Below are positions 1-7,222 of a stretch of 64,000 nt of DNA, in pieces. The stretch's first letter is position 1, and each line of letters opens with the position of its first letter. The notes under the pieces were generated by a model. It was not told the DNA's origin, searched no databases, and worked only from the letters and a program-made list of their open reading frames with translations. Location: positions 38,127-102,126 of the forward strand of contig CAKTNS010000005.1 in the NCBI GenBank assembly GCA_934589225.1, in the 5' to 3' direction. The stretch comes from an uncultured Oscillospiraceae bacterium (GTDB lineage Bacteria > Bacillota > Clostridia > Oscillospirales > Oscillospiraceae). The position numbers and the translations under genes are program-made.

Positions 1-2
1 CC

Positions 3-533
3 TCTGCCAACCTGGAAGGACTGCTGCAAAAGGGGCAGGTGGACCTGGCCCTGGCGGCATTGGAAGCCAATGAGGCAAACATCGCCTATGAGCTCATCGA
101 AAAGGAGTCCATCGGCATTCTGGCGGGAAAGGACTGCGGCCTGACCCAGCGCATCCCATCCGGCACCCCCATAAGCCTGGACGAGGCGGTCAAGGAGTCC
201 TTCGTCTCCCTGGACAGCTCCCATTCCTCCCGGATCATCCAGGACCGGCTGTTCCGGCGCTACAACATCCACCCAAAAATACTTTTGGAAACCACCTCCT
301 TGGAAGTAGCCCGGCGGGTGGCCCTTAAAAGCGGCTCCTGCATGATTTTGCCGGATGTCTACGCCGATGACTTTGTATTCAATTCCGGTGGGGCCTTCTA
401 TCCCCTCAAGGACTACGAAAACCACCGGCATTTCTACGCCTGCTACCGCAACGACGAAAACACCAAAAAATACGTCCGGGACTTTGTATCCATTACCACC
501 TCGGTCCTGGCCAATCGGTCCATGAAAAGATAA
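3..533 (+). CDS. LysR-family transcriptional regulator, C-terminal part (5' truncated by window edge)
   Basis: The frame is open from base 3, so the gene begins upstream of the window. The visible 176 residues match the effector-binding (periplasmic-binding-like) domain of LysR regulators. The opening SANLEGLLQKGQVDLALAAL corresponds to the usual 'L..G.LDLAL' segment that follows the linker, and later parts (SLEVARRVALKSGSCMILPD) fit the second lobe. The winged-helix DNA-binding domain is not in view. LysR proteins bind a small-molecule inducer and regulate a nearby, often divergent gene; the target would be upstream and cannot be named. The gene ends in a shared terminator with pyruvate kinase. 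Confidence 0.75.
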   Translation, partial: SANLEGLLQKGQVDLALAALEANEANIAYELIEKESIGILAGKDCGLTQRIPSGTPISLDEAVKESFVSLDSSHSSRIIQDRLFRRYNIHPKILLETTSLEVARRVALKSGSCMILPDVYADDFVFNSGGAFYPLKDYENHRHFYACYRNDENTKKYVRDFVSITTSVLANRSMKR

Positions 534-539
534 AAAATC

Positions 540-572
540 GCCCCTGCACCATTTCAGCGCAGGGGCTTTGAC
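540..572. terminator. Bidirectional terminator between LysR gene and pyk
   Basis: The arms GCCCCTGC (540-547) and GCAGGGGC (559-566) form a hairpin with T-rich sequence on one side and A-rich on the other. It can serve both convergent genes. Confidence 0.75.
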
Positions 573-586
573 TTTAATGATGGTTT

Positions 587-2002
587 TTAGCCGACGGTTT
601 CCACCTTGATGGTGTTGGTGTTGCCGGTCTTGCCGTTGATGGGGCCGCCGGTGAGGACCACGCAGTCGCCGGGCTGCAAATTGAGGTACTTCTTGGCGTT
701 TAGCATACCGTGGTAGAACATCACGTCCATGGAGCCGTATTCCTCTGCCAGCACCGGGGTGATGCCCCAGCTCAGGTTCAGCTTTCTCCAGGCCTTTTCG
801 TCTACGGTCATACCCACAATGTCCGTGGGGCAGCGGAAGCGGCTGACCATCCGGGCGGTCTTGCCGGATACGGAGCAGACCACAATGGCCTTGGCGTTTA
901 CATCAATGGCCATGGCGCAGGTGGCGTGGGAAATGGCATCCAGGTTGTTCTGAATGCGGAAATCGTACTTAAAGAACCGCTCTTTATAGCTGGTGTGCTG
1001 CTCGGTATACTCCGCAATCTGGGCCATGGTAGCTACAGCCTCCACGGGGTATTTACCGGCGGCGGACTCTCCGGAGAGCATGATGGCGGAGGTCCCGTCA
1101 TAGACGGCGTTGGCCACGTCGGAGATCTCGGCTCTGGTGGGCCGGGGATTCTGGATCATGGATTCCAGCATTTCCGTGGCGGTAATGACCCGCTTGCCCA
1201 GCTGGCGGCACTTGTGGATCAGGCGCTTCTGAATGGCGGGCAGCTCCACGAAGGGGACCTCCACGCCCAGGTCGCCTCTGGCCACCATAATGCCCTCGGC
1301 CACCTGGCAGATCTCCTCTACATTGTCCACACCGGCCTGGTTCTCGATTTTGGCGATGATCTCAATATGCTCGCCGCCGTTGGCGTCCAGGAAGGCACGC
1401 ATATCTGCCACATTCTCTTTGGTGGAGACGAAGGACGCGGCAATGAAATCCACATCGTTCTGAATGCCGAAGAGCAAATCCTCTTTGTCCGCCTCGCTGA
1501 GGAAGGGACCGGTCATGACCTTATTGGGGAAAGACATGCTCTTGCGGTTGGAAAGCTCGCCGCCTACCAGGCACTTGCAGATGGCATTGCTGCCCTGGAG
1601 CTTTTCCACCTCAAAGACCACCAGGCCGTTATTTACCAGCACCCGGTCCCCTACGGACAGGTCCTTTACAAGGCCCTTATAGTTGACGGAAACCCGGGTC
1701 TCGTCTCCCTCCACATCGTCTACCGTAAAGGTAAAGGTGTCACCGGCGGATACCCGGACCTTGCCGTCCTTAAAGGTACGGATGCGGTACTCGGGGCCCT
1801 TGGTATCCAGCATGATGGCCAGAGGCACATGGAGCTCCTGGCGGACCTGCTTGATGAGGTTCACCTTATTCTGCTGCTCCTCATGGGTGCCGTGGGAAAA
1901 ATTCAAACGGGCAACGTTCATACCGGCCAGGCACATTTTTTTCAGGGTCTCCAGATTCTGAGAGGCCGGACCAATGGTGCAGATGATCTTTGTTTTCCGC
2001 AT
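587..2002 (-). CDS. pyk: Pyruvate kinase
   Basis: A 471-residue protein converting phosphoenolpyruvate and ADP to pyruvate and ATP, the last step of glycolysis. Visible motifs are ARLNFSHG (31-38, active-site Arg32 and Asn34), LDTKGPE (65-71), IIAKIEN with the catalytic Lys at 218, MVARGDLGVE (239-248) and ATEMLESM (275-282). The length fits the core enzyme; the extra C-terminal PEP-utiliser-like domain of many Bacillus enzymes is absent. The frame is open upstream to 2062, but the ATG at 2002 has a GAGAG ribosome site and the protein then begins MRKTKIICTIGP as family members do. Its own promoter lies immediately upstream. Confidence 0.95.
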   Translation of the reverse strand: MRKTKIICTIGPASQNLETLKKMCLAGMNVARLNFSHGTHEEQQNKVNLIKQVRQELHVPLAIMLDTKGPEYRIRTFKDGKVRVSAGDTFTFTVDDVEGDETRVSVNYKGLVKDLSVGDRVLVNNGLVVFEVEKLQGSNAICKCLVGGELSNRKSMSFPNKVMTGPFLSEADKEDLLFGIQNDVDFIAASFVSTKENVADMRAFLDANGGEHIEIIAKIENQAGVDNVEEICQVAEGIMVARGDLGVEVPFVELPAIQKRLIHKCRQLGKRVITATEMLESMIQNPRPTRAEISDVANAVYDGTSAIMLSGESAAGKYPVEAVATMAQIAEYTEQHTSYKERFFKYDFRIQNNLDAISHATCAMAIDVNAKAIVVCSVSGKTARMVSRFRCPTDIVGMTVDEKAWRKLNLSWGITPVLAEEYGSMDVMFYHGMLNAKKYLNLQPGDCVVLTGGPINGKTGNTNTIKVETVG

Positions 2003-2050
2003 AAAGCATCTCTCGCTTTCTTCATTAATGATGATTACTGTTTCGGGGGT

Positions 2051-2079
2051 ATTATAGCACAATCGGTTTCTTGATGCAA
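2051..2079 (-). promoter_or_regulatory. Vegetative promoter of pyk
   Basis: On the minus strand TTGCAT (2074-2079), a 17-bp spacer and TATAAT (2051-2056) preceded by TGC form an extended -10 sigma-A promoter. The start of pyk is about 50 bp downstream. Confidence 0.75.
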
Positions 2080-2177
2080 TCGTCCTGTATTAAAAATATT
2101 ATCCCGATGGAAACCGAAATTTTAGCAGGTTTTCTCAAGACGTAAATATCGATTTTTTCATATCGGTTTCAGGACAC

Positions 2178-2206
2178 TGGATTTTCCCCCTTCTTTATGC
2201 TATACT
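2178..2206 (+). promoter_or_regulatory. Probable promoter of metA
   Basis: TATACT at 2201-2206 with TG two bases before gives an extended -10; a weak -35 (TGGATT, 2178-2183) lies 17 bp upstream. The remaining leader is only about 25 nt, too short for a SAM riboswitch or T-box. Confidence 0.55.
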
Positions 2207-2236
2207 GACAAAAAAGAATCTTTCAGGAGGACCCCC

Positions 2237-3169
2237 ATGCCCATTCGCATTCCCAATGATCTGCCTGCCGCGGAGATCCTGCATCAGGAGAACATCTTTG
2301 TCATGCCCCAGAACCGGGCCGTTACCCAGGATATCCGGCCTTTGGAAATACTATTGCTCAACCTGATGCCCACCAAAATCACCACCGAGACCCAGCTCAG
2401 CAGGCTCTTGGGCAACACCCCCTTGCAGGTACACTTAGAGCTGATGCACACCACCTCCCACACCGCCAAAAACACCTCCCAGGAGCATCTGCTTTCCTTC
2501 TACAAAACCTTTGACGAGATCAAGGACCGGAAATTTGACGGCATGGTCATCACCGGGGCCCCGGTGGAGCAGCTGCCCTTTGAAGAGGTGGACTATTGGC
2601 CGGAGCTTTGCCGCATTATGGAGTGGAGCAAAACCAACGTCCACTCCACCTTCCACATCTGCTGGGGGGCCCAGGCAGGGCTATACTACCACTACGGCAT
2701 TCCCAAGCACCCCCTGCCCCAGAAGCTCTTTGGGGTCTTCCCCCATTATGCGGATTACAAGCGGTCTATTTTGCTCCGGGGTTTTGACGATGAATTCTAT
2801 GCCCCCCACTCCCGGCACACCACGGTGCTGCGGGAGGACTTAGAGCGGTGCCCGGCTCTGCGGATTCTGGCCTCCTCCCCGGAGGCGGGGGTCTACGCCG
2901 CCATGACCAAGGGCGGTCACCAGATTTTCGTCACAGGCCACGGGGAATATGACCCGGACACCCTGGCCCAGGAATATCTGCGGGACAAAAATCAGGGGCT
3001 GCCCATTCAGGTGCCTGCCCACTACTATCCCAACGACGACGACACCCAGCCCCCCATGGTCCGGTGGCGGGGCCACGCCAATTTGCTGTTTTCCAATTGG
3101 CTCAACTACTTCGTCTACCAGACCACCCCCTATGACATTATGTCCATCGGAGACCAAGGGAAACTCTGA
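2237..3169 (+). CDS. metA: Homoserine O-acetyltransferase (MetA family)
   Basis: A 310-residue enzyme that activates homoserine for methionine synthesis. The catalytic Cys142 sits in HICWGAQAGL, and His235 and Glu237 in TGHGEYD, at the positions known for the family. Residue 111, after ITGAPV, is Glu. In characterised MetA proteins Glu here favours acetyl-CoA while Gly (E. coli) favours succinyl-CoA, so acetyl transfer is predicted from sequence. An AGGAGG site precedes the ATG. The last three codons and the stop (Gly-Lys-Leu-TGA) come from a 163-bp repeat element starting at 3158, so the native C-terminus may have been altered. No other methionine gene is adjacent. Confidence 0.93.
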   Translation: MPIRIPNDLPAAEILHQENIFVMPQNRAVTQDIRPLEILLLNLMPTKITTETQLSRLLGNTPLQVHLELMHTTSHTAKNTSQEHLLSFYKTFDEIKDRKFDGMVITGAPVEQLPFEEVDYWPELCRIMEWSKTNVHSTFHICWGAQAGLYYHYGIPKHPLPQKLFGVFPHYADYKRSILLRGFDDEFYAPHSRHTTVLREDLERCPALRILASSPEAGVYAAMTKGGHQIFVTGHGEYDPDTLAQEYLRDKNQGLPIQVPAHYYPNDDDTQPPMVRWRGHANLLFSNWLNYFVYQTTPYDIMSIGDQGKL

Positions 3170-3320
3170 ATAAATCGTCTGCGGCTGAGCGACGAATCTT
3201 TTGCTCCCAGGCTGCGGTTTGAAAAATGGGAAATACATACAGTATTCCCTCATTTTCCAAACCTTGCCTGGAATCAAAATCTTTCGCCGTCAGCTCTTGC
3301 CGATTTAATCAGAGATTCCC
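3158..3320 (+). repeat. 163-bp palindromic repeat element, copy A
   Basis: Begins GGGAAACTCTGAATAAATCG and ends CGATTTAATCAGAGATTCCC, giving imperfect terminal inverted repeats of about 20 bp. An inner 48-nt hairpin spans 3216-3263. The same unit recurs inverted at 4930-5092 with the same length and about 26 substitutions by hand alignment (about 84% identical). The left end overlaps the metA stop; the right end stops just before the cutC ribosome site. No transposase is encoded, so it is MITE-like or a structured intergenic repeat. No clear target duplication is visible. Confidence 0.85.
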
Positions 3321-3342
3321 AAACTTGAAAGGAGCATACTTT

Positions 3343-4092
3343 ATGGAACATCCTCTTTTGGAAGTCTGCGCGGATTCCCTCGCCTCCTGCCTTGCGGCCC
3401 GGGAGGGACAGGCAGACCGCATTGAGCTTTGCGCCAATCTGGTGATCGGCGGCACCACCCCTTCGGAATTTCTCTTCCGGCAGGTGCAGCAGGCCGTTTC
3501 CCTGCCTGTCAACGTGCTGATCCGGCCCCGGTTCGGTGATTTTCTGTACACCCAGGACGAATTGGAACAAATGGAGGCCCAGGTCCGTCGGTTCCGGGAG
3601 CTGGGGGCCAACGGCGTGGTCATCGGCGCGCTGACCCCGGAGGGAGATTTGGACAGGCCAATGCTGGAGCGGCTGCGGACCGCCGCGGGGGAGCTGGAAG
3701 TGACCCTGCACCGTGCCTTTGACATGGCCCGGGACCTGCCCGCCGCACTGGAGACCGCCGTCAGCCTGGGCTTTACCACCATCCTCACCTCCGGCGGCGA
3801 AGCCTCCGCTTCCCAAGGAGCCGAAACTCTGGAAGCGCTGAACCGGCAGTCCGGCGGCCGCATCCGCTTACTGGCCGGTGCCGGTGTAAAGGCCGGAAAC
3901 ATCGCCTCCATTCATGAGGCCACCGGCATCACCGCCTTCCACAGCTCCTGCCGCACCTCCAGCGTAAACAGCGGCATGGTATACAGAAACCCCAGAGTCA
4001 ACATGGGACTTCCGGGGCTTTCGGAGTATGAGATTTACCGGTCGGATTCCCAGGAGGTCCGCCGGTGCGCGGACATCGTCCACTCCCTGTAA
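3343..4092 (+). CDS. cutC: CutC family protein
   Basis: A 249-residue TIM-barrel protein of the CutC family. It starts MEHPLLEVCADSLAS and contains the hallmark stretch ADRIELCANLVIGGTTPS, then INVLIRPR-like (VNVLIRPRFGDF) and HRAFDMARD segments. CutC was named for copper homeostasis, but its biochemical function remains uncertain. The open frame extends upstream to 3226, but that part is repeat element sequence. The ATG at 3343 has an AAAGGAG site. The gene lies between the repeat and a strong terminator and shows no operon partner. Confidence 0.88.
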   Translation: MEHPLLEVCADSLASCLAAREGQADRIELCANLVIGGTTPSEFLFRQVQQAVSLPVNVLIRPRFGDFLYTQDELEQMEAQVRRFRELGANGVVIGALTPEGDLDRPMLERLRTAAGELEVTLHRAFDMARDLPAALETAVSLGFTTILTSGGEASASQGAETLEALNRQSGGRIRLLAGAGVKAGNIASIHEATGITAFHSSCRTSSVNSGMVYRNPRVNMGLPGLSEYEIYRSDSQEVRRCADIVHSL

Positions 4093-4101
4093 GAAAAAAC
4101 C

Positions 4102-4138
4102 AAGGGCGTACCCATCAAACAGGTACGCCCTTAAAATT
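4102..4138. terminator. Bidirectional terminator between cutC and the ECF S-component gene
   Basis: AAGGGCGTACC (4102-4112) pairs with GGTACGCCCTT (4122-4132), flanked by A-rich sequence on the left and T-rich on the right. It serves both convergent genes. Confidence 0.85.
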
Positions 4139-4747
4139 TTACTTTTTCAGGACCTTATCCAGGGTTTTTCCCAGGATGCCGCCCAGAATGCCGCAGGTCA
4201 GTGCCTCCACCAGGCCCTGAACGCCTACCAGCAGCACCACGAACATAAAGGGGTTCGCAGCGCCTTTCTTTACCACCAGCGCCTGAACAAAATCGCTGGA
4301 ATAAAAAACAAGCACAATATAGCCCATGAAAAACAGGGTGTTCAGCAGCGGTGCGCTGACGGCACCTACAAAGTAGCTCCAAATGCCCTTGCCGTCGGCC
4401 TTCTTGCAGAGCTTATACACATAGCCGCAGCACAGGCCCATGAGCATCCGCATGCCGACGCAGAGGATCACCGTGTGAACAGGGCTCAACGCAAAGAACG
4501 CCCCCGTCATGGCGGAGCGGCCGGAAATGGCATCCGTCAGGCTGAGCACGCCGAATACCGCGCCCAGGATCATGGCCTCTACAGGGCCGCAGAGCATGGC
4601 ACCGATGGCGATGGGCAGGGTCAGGAAGCTCATGTTGAGGGGTCCTACCGTAATGGCACCCAAGCCCACGGCCCGCATGGCCAGTTCCACAGCGACCAGA
4701 AGGGCCACTCTCGTCAGTCTTTCTACCTTCGTACTTGTGGTTTTCAT
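4139..4747 (-). CDS. ECF transporter S-component, probably for pantothenate
   Basis: A 202-residue, very hydrophobic protein with about six membrane segments. The pattern AITVGPLNMSFLTLPIAIGAMLCGP is typical of substrate-binding S-components of energy-coupling factor vitamin transporters, which share a separate ATPase/EcfT module. The ATG at 4747 is preceded by GGAGGAATTGAAT. Specificity is inferred only from neighbours: coaX and coaBC, two coenzyme A genes, lie next to it, so a PanT-like pantothenate importer is the best guess; another vitamin is possible. It has its own promoter with a roughly 140-nt untranslated leader. Confidence 0.72.
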   Translation of the reverse strand: MKTTSTKVERLTRVALLVAVELAMRAVGLGAITVGPLNMSFLTLPIAIGAMLCGPVEAMILGAVFGVLSLTDAISGRSAMTGAFFALSPVHTVILCVGMRMLMGLCCGYVYKLCKKADGKGIWSYFVGAVSAPLLNTLFFMGYIVLVFYSSDFVQALVVKKGAANPFMFVVLLVGVQGLVEALTCGILGGILGKTLDKVLKK

Positions 4748-4887
4748 ATTCAATTCCTCCTGCTGTCGTTCCGTCCTTTGCCGGATACAACGCATTATTC
4801 TTGTTTTGGCCTCATCGGTGCTGTTCCGCTGCCATTCCCCGGAGGGGATACAGCGCGGGTCCTGCCGGTTCAGCCGCAAACAGTGCC
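4748..4887 (-). promoter_or_regulatory. Long 5' leader of the ECF S-component gene, unassigned
   Basis: About 140 nt of transcribed leader with several GC-rich complementary blocks (for example CCCCTCCGGGG). It does not match the TPP, FMN, THF or cobalamin riboswitch cores by eye. Together with copy B of the repeat it fills the only gene-free stretch over 300 bp in the window (4748-5080). Confidence 0.4.
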
Positions 4888-4915
4888 ATTATAGCAAGTT
4901 CCCAGCAAAAAGCAA
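4888..4915 (-). promoter_or_regulatory. Promoter of the ECF S-component gene
   Basis: TTGCTT (4910-4915), 16-bp spacer and TATAAT (4888-4893) with an upstream TGC on the minus strand. Transcription would begin about 135 nt before the start codon. Confidence 0.7.
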
Positions 4916-4929
4916 CCCTTATTTTTCCA

Positions 4930-5092
4930 GGGAAGCTCTGATTAAATCGGCAAGAGCTGGCAGCAAGAGATTTTGTTTTCAGGCAAGGTTCTAAAAGTGG
5001 GGGAATACTTTCTGTATTTCCCACTTTTAGAACCGCAGCATGGAAGCAAATGATCTGCTGTCCAGCCGCAGACGATTTATTCAGAGTTTCCC
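4930..5092 (-). repeat. 163-bp palindromic repeat element, copy B
   Basis: Reverse-complement copy of the element at 3158-3320, with identical length and identical first 30 bases. The inner hairpin is at 4987-5034; its two arms differ from copy A at matched positions, so pairing is kept. The end that carries GGGAAACTCTGA overlaps the 3' end of coaX and supplies its last codons and stop, as copy A does for metA. Confidence 0.85.
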
Positions 5093-5869
5093 TAAGTTGC
5101 GCTGATAGAGGTAGGCAAGGCCCTTGAGGATCATATCCGGGTCATAGCTGTGGGGATGCCGCACCAGACGGTCAATGTAGGGCGCGCCGCCGCCGGTGAT
5201 GACCAGGGTCACCGGGGCTCCCAGCTCCTCCTCAATGGAGCGCACCACCCCGTCAACCAGTGCCGCCGCACCGTAAACCGCCCCGCTGCGCATACAAGAG
5301 GCGGTGTCGATGCCGATGACCCGCTCCGGGGCCTCCAGCTCCAGCTTCGGCAGCTGGGCCGTGTGGGCTCCCAGGGCTTTGAGACCGGTTTCCATGCCCG
5401 CGGCGATAACACCGCCGCAGAACACGGCACCCTCTTTGACCACATTGAAGGTGGTAGCCGTGCCCAGGTCCACTGTCACCAGCGGCAGGGAGTAATGGGC
5501 TGCCGCCCAGGCCGCATCCGCCAGGCGGTCACGGCCCACTTTATGGGGCTCGGGAACCTCCAGGGAAAGCCCCAAGTCGCTTTCACAGGTCACAATCAAC
5601 GGCTCCAGCCCGAATACAGACAGCATGGACTCCCGAACGGTATCCAAAACTTTTGGCACCACGCTGGAGATCACGATGCCGGTAAAGCTTTCCCGCTCCC
5701 GGCCCAGGGCCCGGAGCTTCTTGATAAGCGCCACCGTATAATCCGCCGGATCCCAGTTCTGATCTGTGTCCAGCTTGGTGGTGAAGATCACACGGTATTC
5801 CCCCCGGGGGCTGATGGTCACGCCGCCGAAGGATACAGTGGTATTGCCAATGTCAACTACCAGAATCAT
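5081..5869 (-). CDS. coaX: Type III pantothenate kinase
   Basis: A 262-residue enzyme phosphorylating pantothenate, the first step of coenzyme A synthesis. ASKHA-fold motifs are clear: DIGNT (6-10), GRDR (112-115), VDLGTATTF (133-141) and ITGGGA (224-229). Type III enzymes use ATP with poor affinity and are usually not feedback-inhibited by CoA. The ATG at 5869 has an AGGGGAAA site. The C-terminal Gly-Lys-Leu and stop are encoded by repeat copy B. It lies divergent from coaBC, the next pathway enzyme, supporting a small CoA cluster. Confidence 0.94.
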   Translation of the reverse strand: MILVVDIGNTTVSFGGVTISPRGEYRVIFTTKLDTDQNWDPADYTVALIKKLRALGRERESFTGIVISSVVPKVLDTVRESMLSVFGLEPLIVTCESDLGLSLEVPEPHKVGRDRLADAAWAAAHYSLPLVTVDLGTATTFNVVKEGAVFCGGVIAAGMETGLKALGAHTAQLPKLELEAPERVIGIDTASCMRSGAVYGAAALVDGVVRSIEEELGAPVTLVITGGGAPYIDRLVRHPHSYDPDMILKGLAYLYQRNLGKL

Positions 5870-5961
5870 ATTGATTTCCCCTATTATGGAAGGCTCGCCC
5901 CGGCACGCCGTGGGCGGCTGGGGATATTATAACGGGGTTTTGGTTCCTTGGCAATACCCAG

Positions 5962-5990
5962 TTGAAAATTCCGGGTCAATTTGATATACT
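5962..5990 (+). promoter_or_regulatory. Promoter of coaBC
   Basis: TTGAAA (5962-5967), 17-bp spacer, TATACT (5985-5990). The leader is about 25 nt. Confidence 0.75.
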
Positions 5991-6022
5991 GGAAGCGAAG
6001 AATGAAACAAAGAAGGGATACC

Positions 6023-7222
6023 ATGGAAAATCTACAGGGAAAATGCGTGATTTTAGGTGTCACCGGAGGGATCGCCGCCTACAAAATGGCCTCCGTTGCC
6101 TCCGGACTGCGAAAAGCCGGGGCGGAGGTCCATGTGATCATGACGGAAAACGCCACCAAGTTTATTACCCCCTTGACCTTTGAGACTCTGACCAACCACC
6201 GCTGCGTGGTGGATACCTTTGCCCGGGACTTTCAATACGACGTTGCCCATATTTCCCTTGCAAAGGCGGCAGACCTGATCCTCATAGCCCCCGCCACCGC
6301 CAACGTCATCGCCAAGCTGGCAAACGGCATTGCCGACGATATGCTGACCACCACGGTGCTGGCGACCCGGTGCAAAAAGCTGGTGGCCCCCGCCATGAAT
6401 ACCGCCATGCTGGAAAATCCCATTACCCAGGACAATCTCCAAAAGCTCCGCCATTACGGCTTCGGCATCATCGAACCCGCCGTGGGAATGCTGGCCTGCA
6501 AGGATGTGGGCAGCGGCAAGCTGCCGGAACCGGAAACCCTGCTTGACTGCATCGCCATGGAGCTGGCCCGGGAGAAGGACCTGGCGGGGCTCCGGCTGAC
6601 CGTCACCGCCGGGCCCACCCAGGAGGCCCTGGACCCGGTAAGGTATCTGACCAACCACTCCACCGGCCGCATGGGCTACGCCATTGCCCGGGAAGCCATG
6701 CTCCGGGGGGCCCAGGTCACCCTGATTTCCGGCCCCACGGCCCTAAAGCCCGTGCCCGGTGTAAAGACCCTGCCGGTGGTCTCCGCCAAGGAGATGTTTG
6801 AGGCGGTGAAGCAGACGCTGCCGGAAACGGATATTCTCATCAAGGCCGCCGCCGTGGCGGATTACCGCCCGGCAAGCATTGCCGAGGACAAGGTGAAAAA
6901 AACCGATGGGGCCATGTCCATTCCCTTAGAGCGCACCGACGACATTCTGGGCTGGGTCGCCCAAAACCGGCACCCGGGGCTGTTTGTCTGCGGCTTTTCC
7001 ATGGAGACCCGGGACATGGTGGCCAATTCCCAGCGAAAACTTCAAAAGAAGCACCTGGATATGATCGTTGCCAACAACCTGAAGGTTGCGGGCGCGGGAT
7101 TTGGGGTGGATACCAACGTGGTCACCATCCTGACCCCTGACGGAATACAGGAGCTGCCCCTCATGGGCAAGGACCAGGTCGCCGCAAGGCTGCTGGATGA
7201 AATTCTAAGGAGGCGGAAATGA
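6023..7222 (+). CDS. coaBC: Bifunctional phosphopantothenoylcysteine decarboxylase / phosphopantothenate-cysteine ligase
   Basis: A 399-residue fusion catalysing two consecutive coenzyme A steps. Residues 1-185 form the flavoprotein decarboxylase: GVTGGIAAYK (12-21), catalytic His76 in DVAHISL, PAMN (123-126) and Cys159 in the flexible flap. Residues 190-399 form the CTP-dependent ligase, with VTAGPTQE (193-200) and NHSTGRMG (211-218). The frame is open to 5981, but that would include the -10 box; ATG 6023 has AGAAGGGA upstream. Its end overlaps the MATE gene by 4 bp (ATGA), so the two are probably co-transcribed. Confidence 0.95.
   Translation: MENLQGKCVILGVTGGIAAYKMASVASGLRKAGAEVHVIMTENATKFITPLTFETLTNHRCVVDTFARDFQYDVAHISLAKAADLILIAPATANVIAKLANGIADDMLTTTVLATRCKKLVAPAMNTAMLENPITQDNLQKLRHYGFGIIEPAVGMLACKDVGSGKLPEPETLLDCIAMELAREKDLAGLRLTVTAGPTQEALDPVRYLTNHSTGRMGYAIAREAMLRGAQVTLISGPTALKPVPGVKTLPVVSAKEMFEAVKQTLPETDILIKAAAVADYRPASIAEDKVKKTDGAMSIPLERTDDILGWVAQNRHPGLFVCGFSMETRDMVANSQRKLQKKHLDMIVANNLKVAGAGFGVDTNVVTILTPDGIQELPLMGKDQVAARLLDEILRRRK

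Noticed and set aside
710..2074. 454-residue open frame antisense to pyruvate kinase
   Set aside because: Shadow of a GC-rich gene: no ribosome site, Gly/His-rich non-protein-like sequence, and the opposite strand encodes a clear enzyme.
2100..2236. Possible SAM riboswitch or T-box before metA
   Set aside because: The predicted promoter leaves only about 25 nt of leader.
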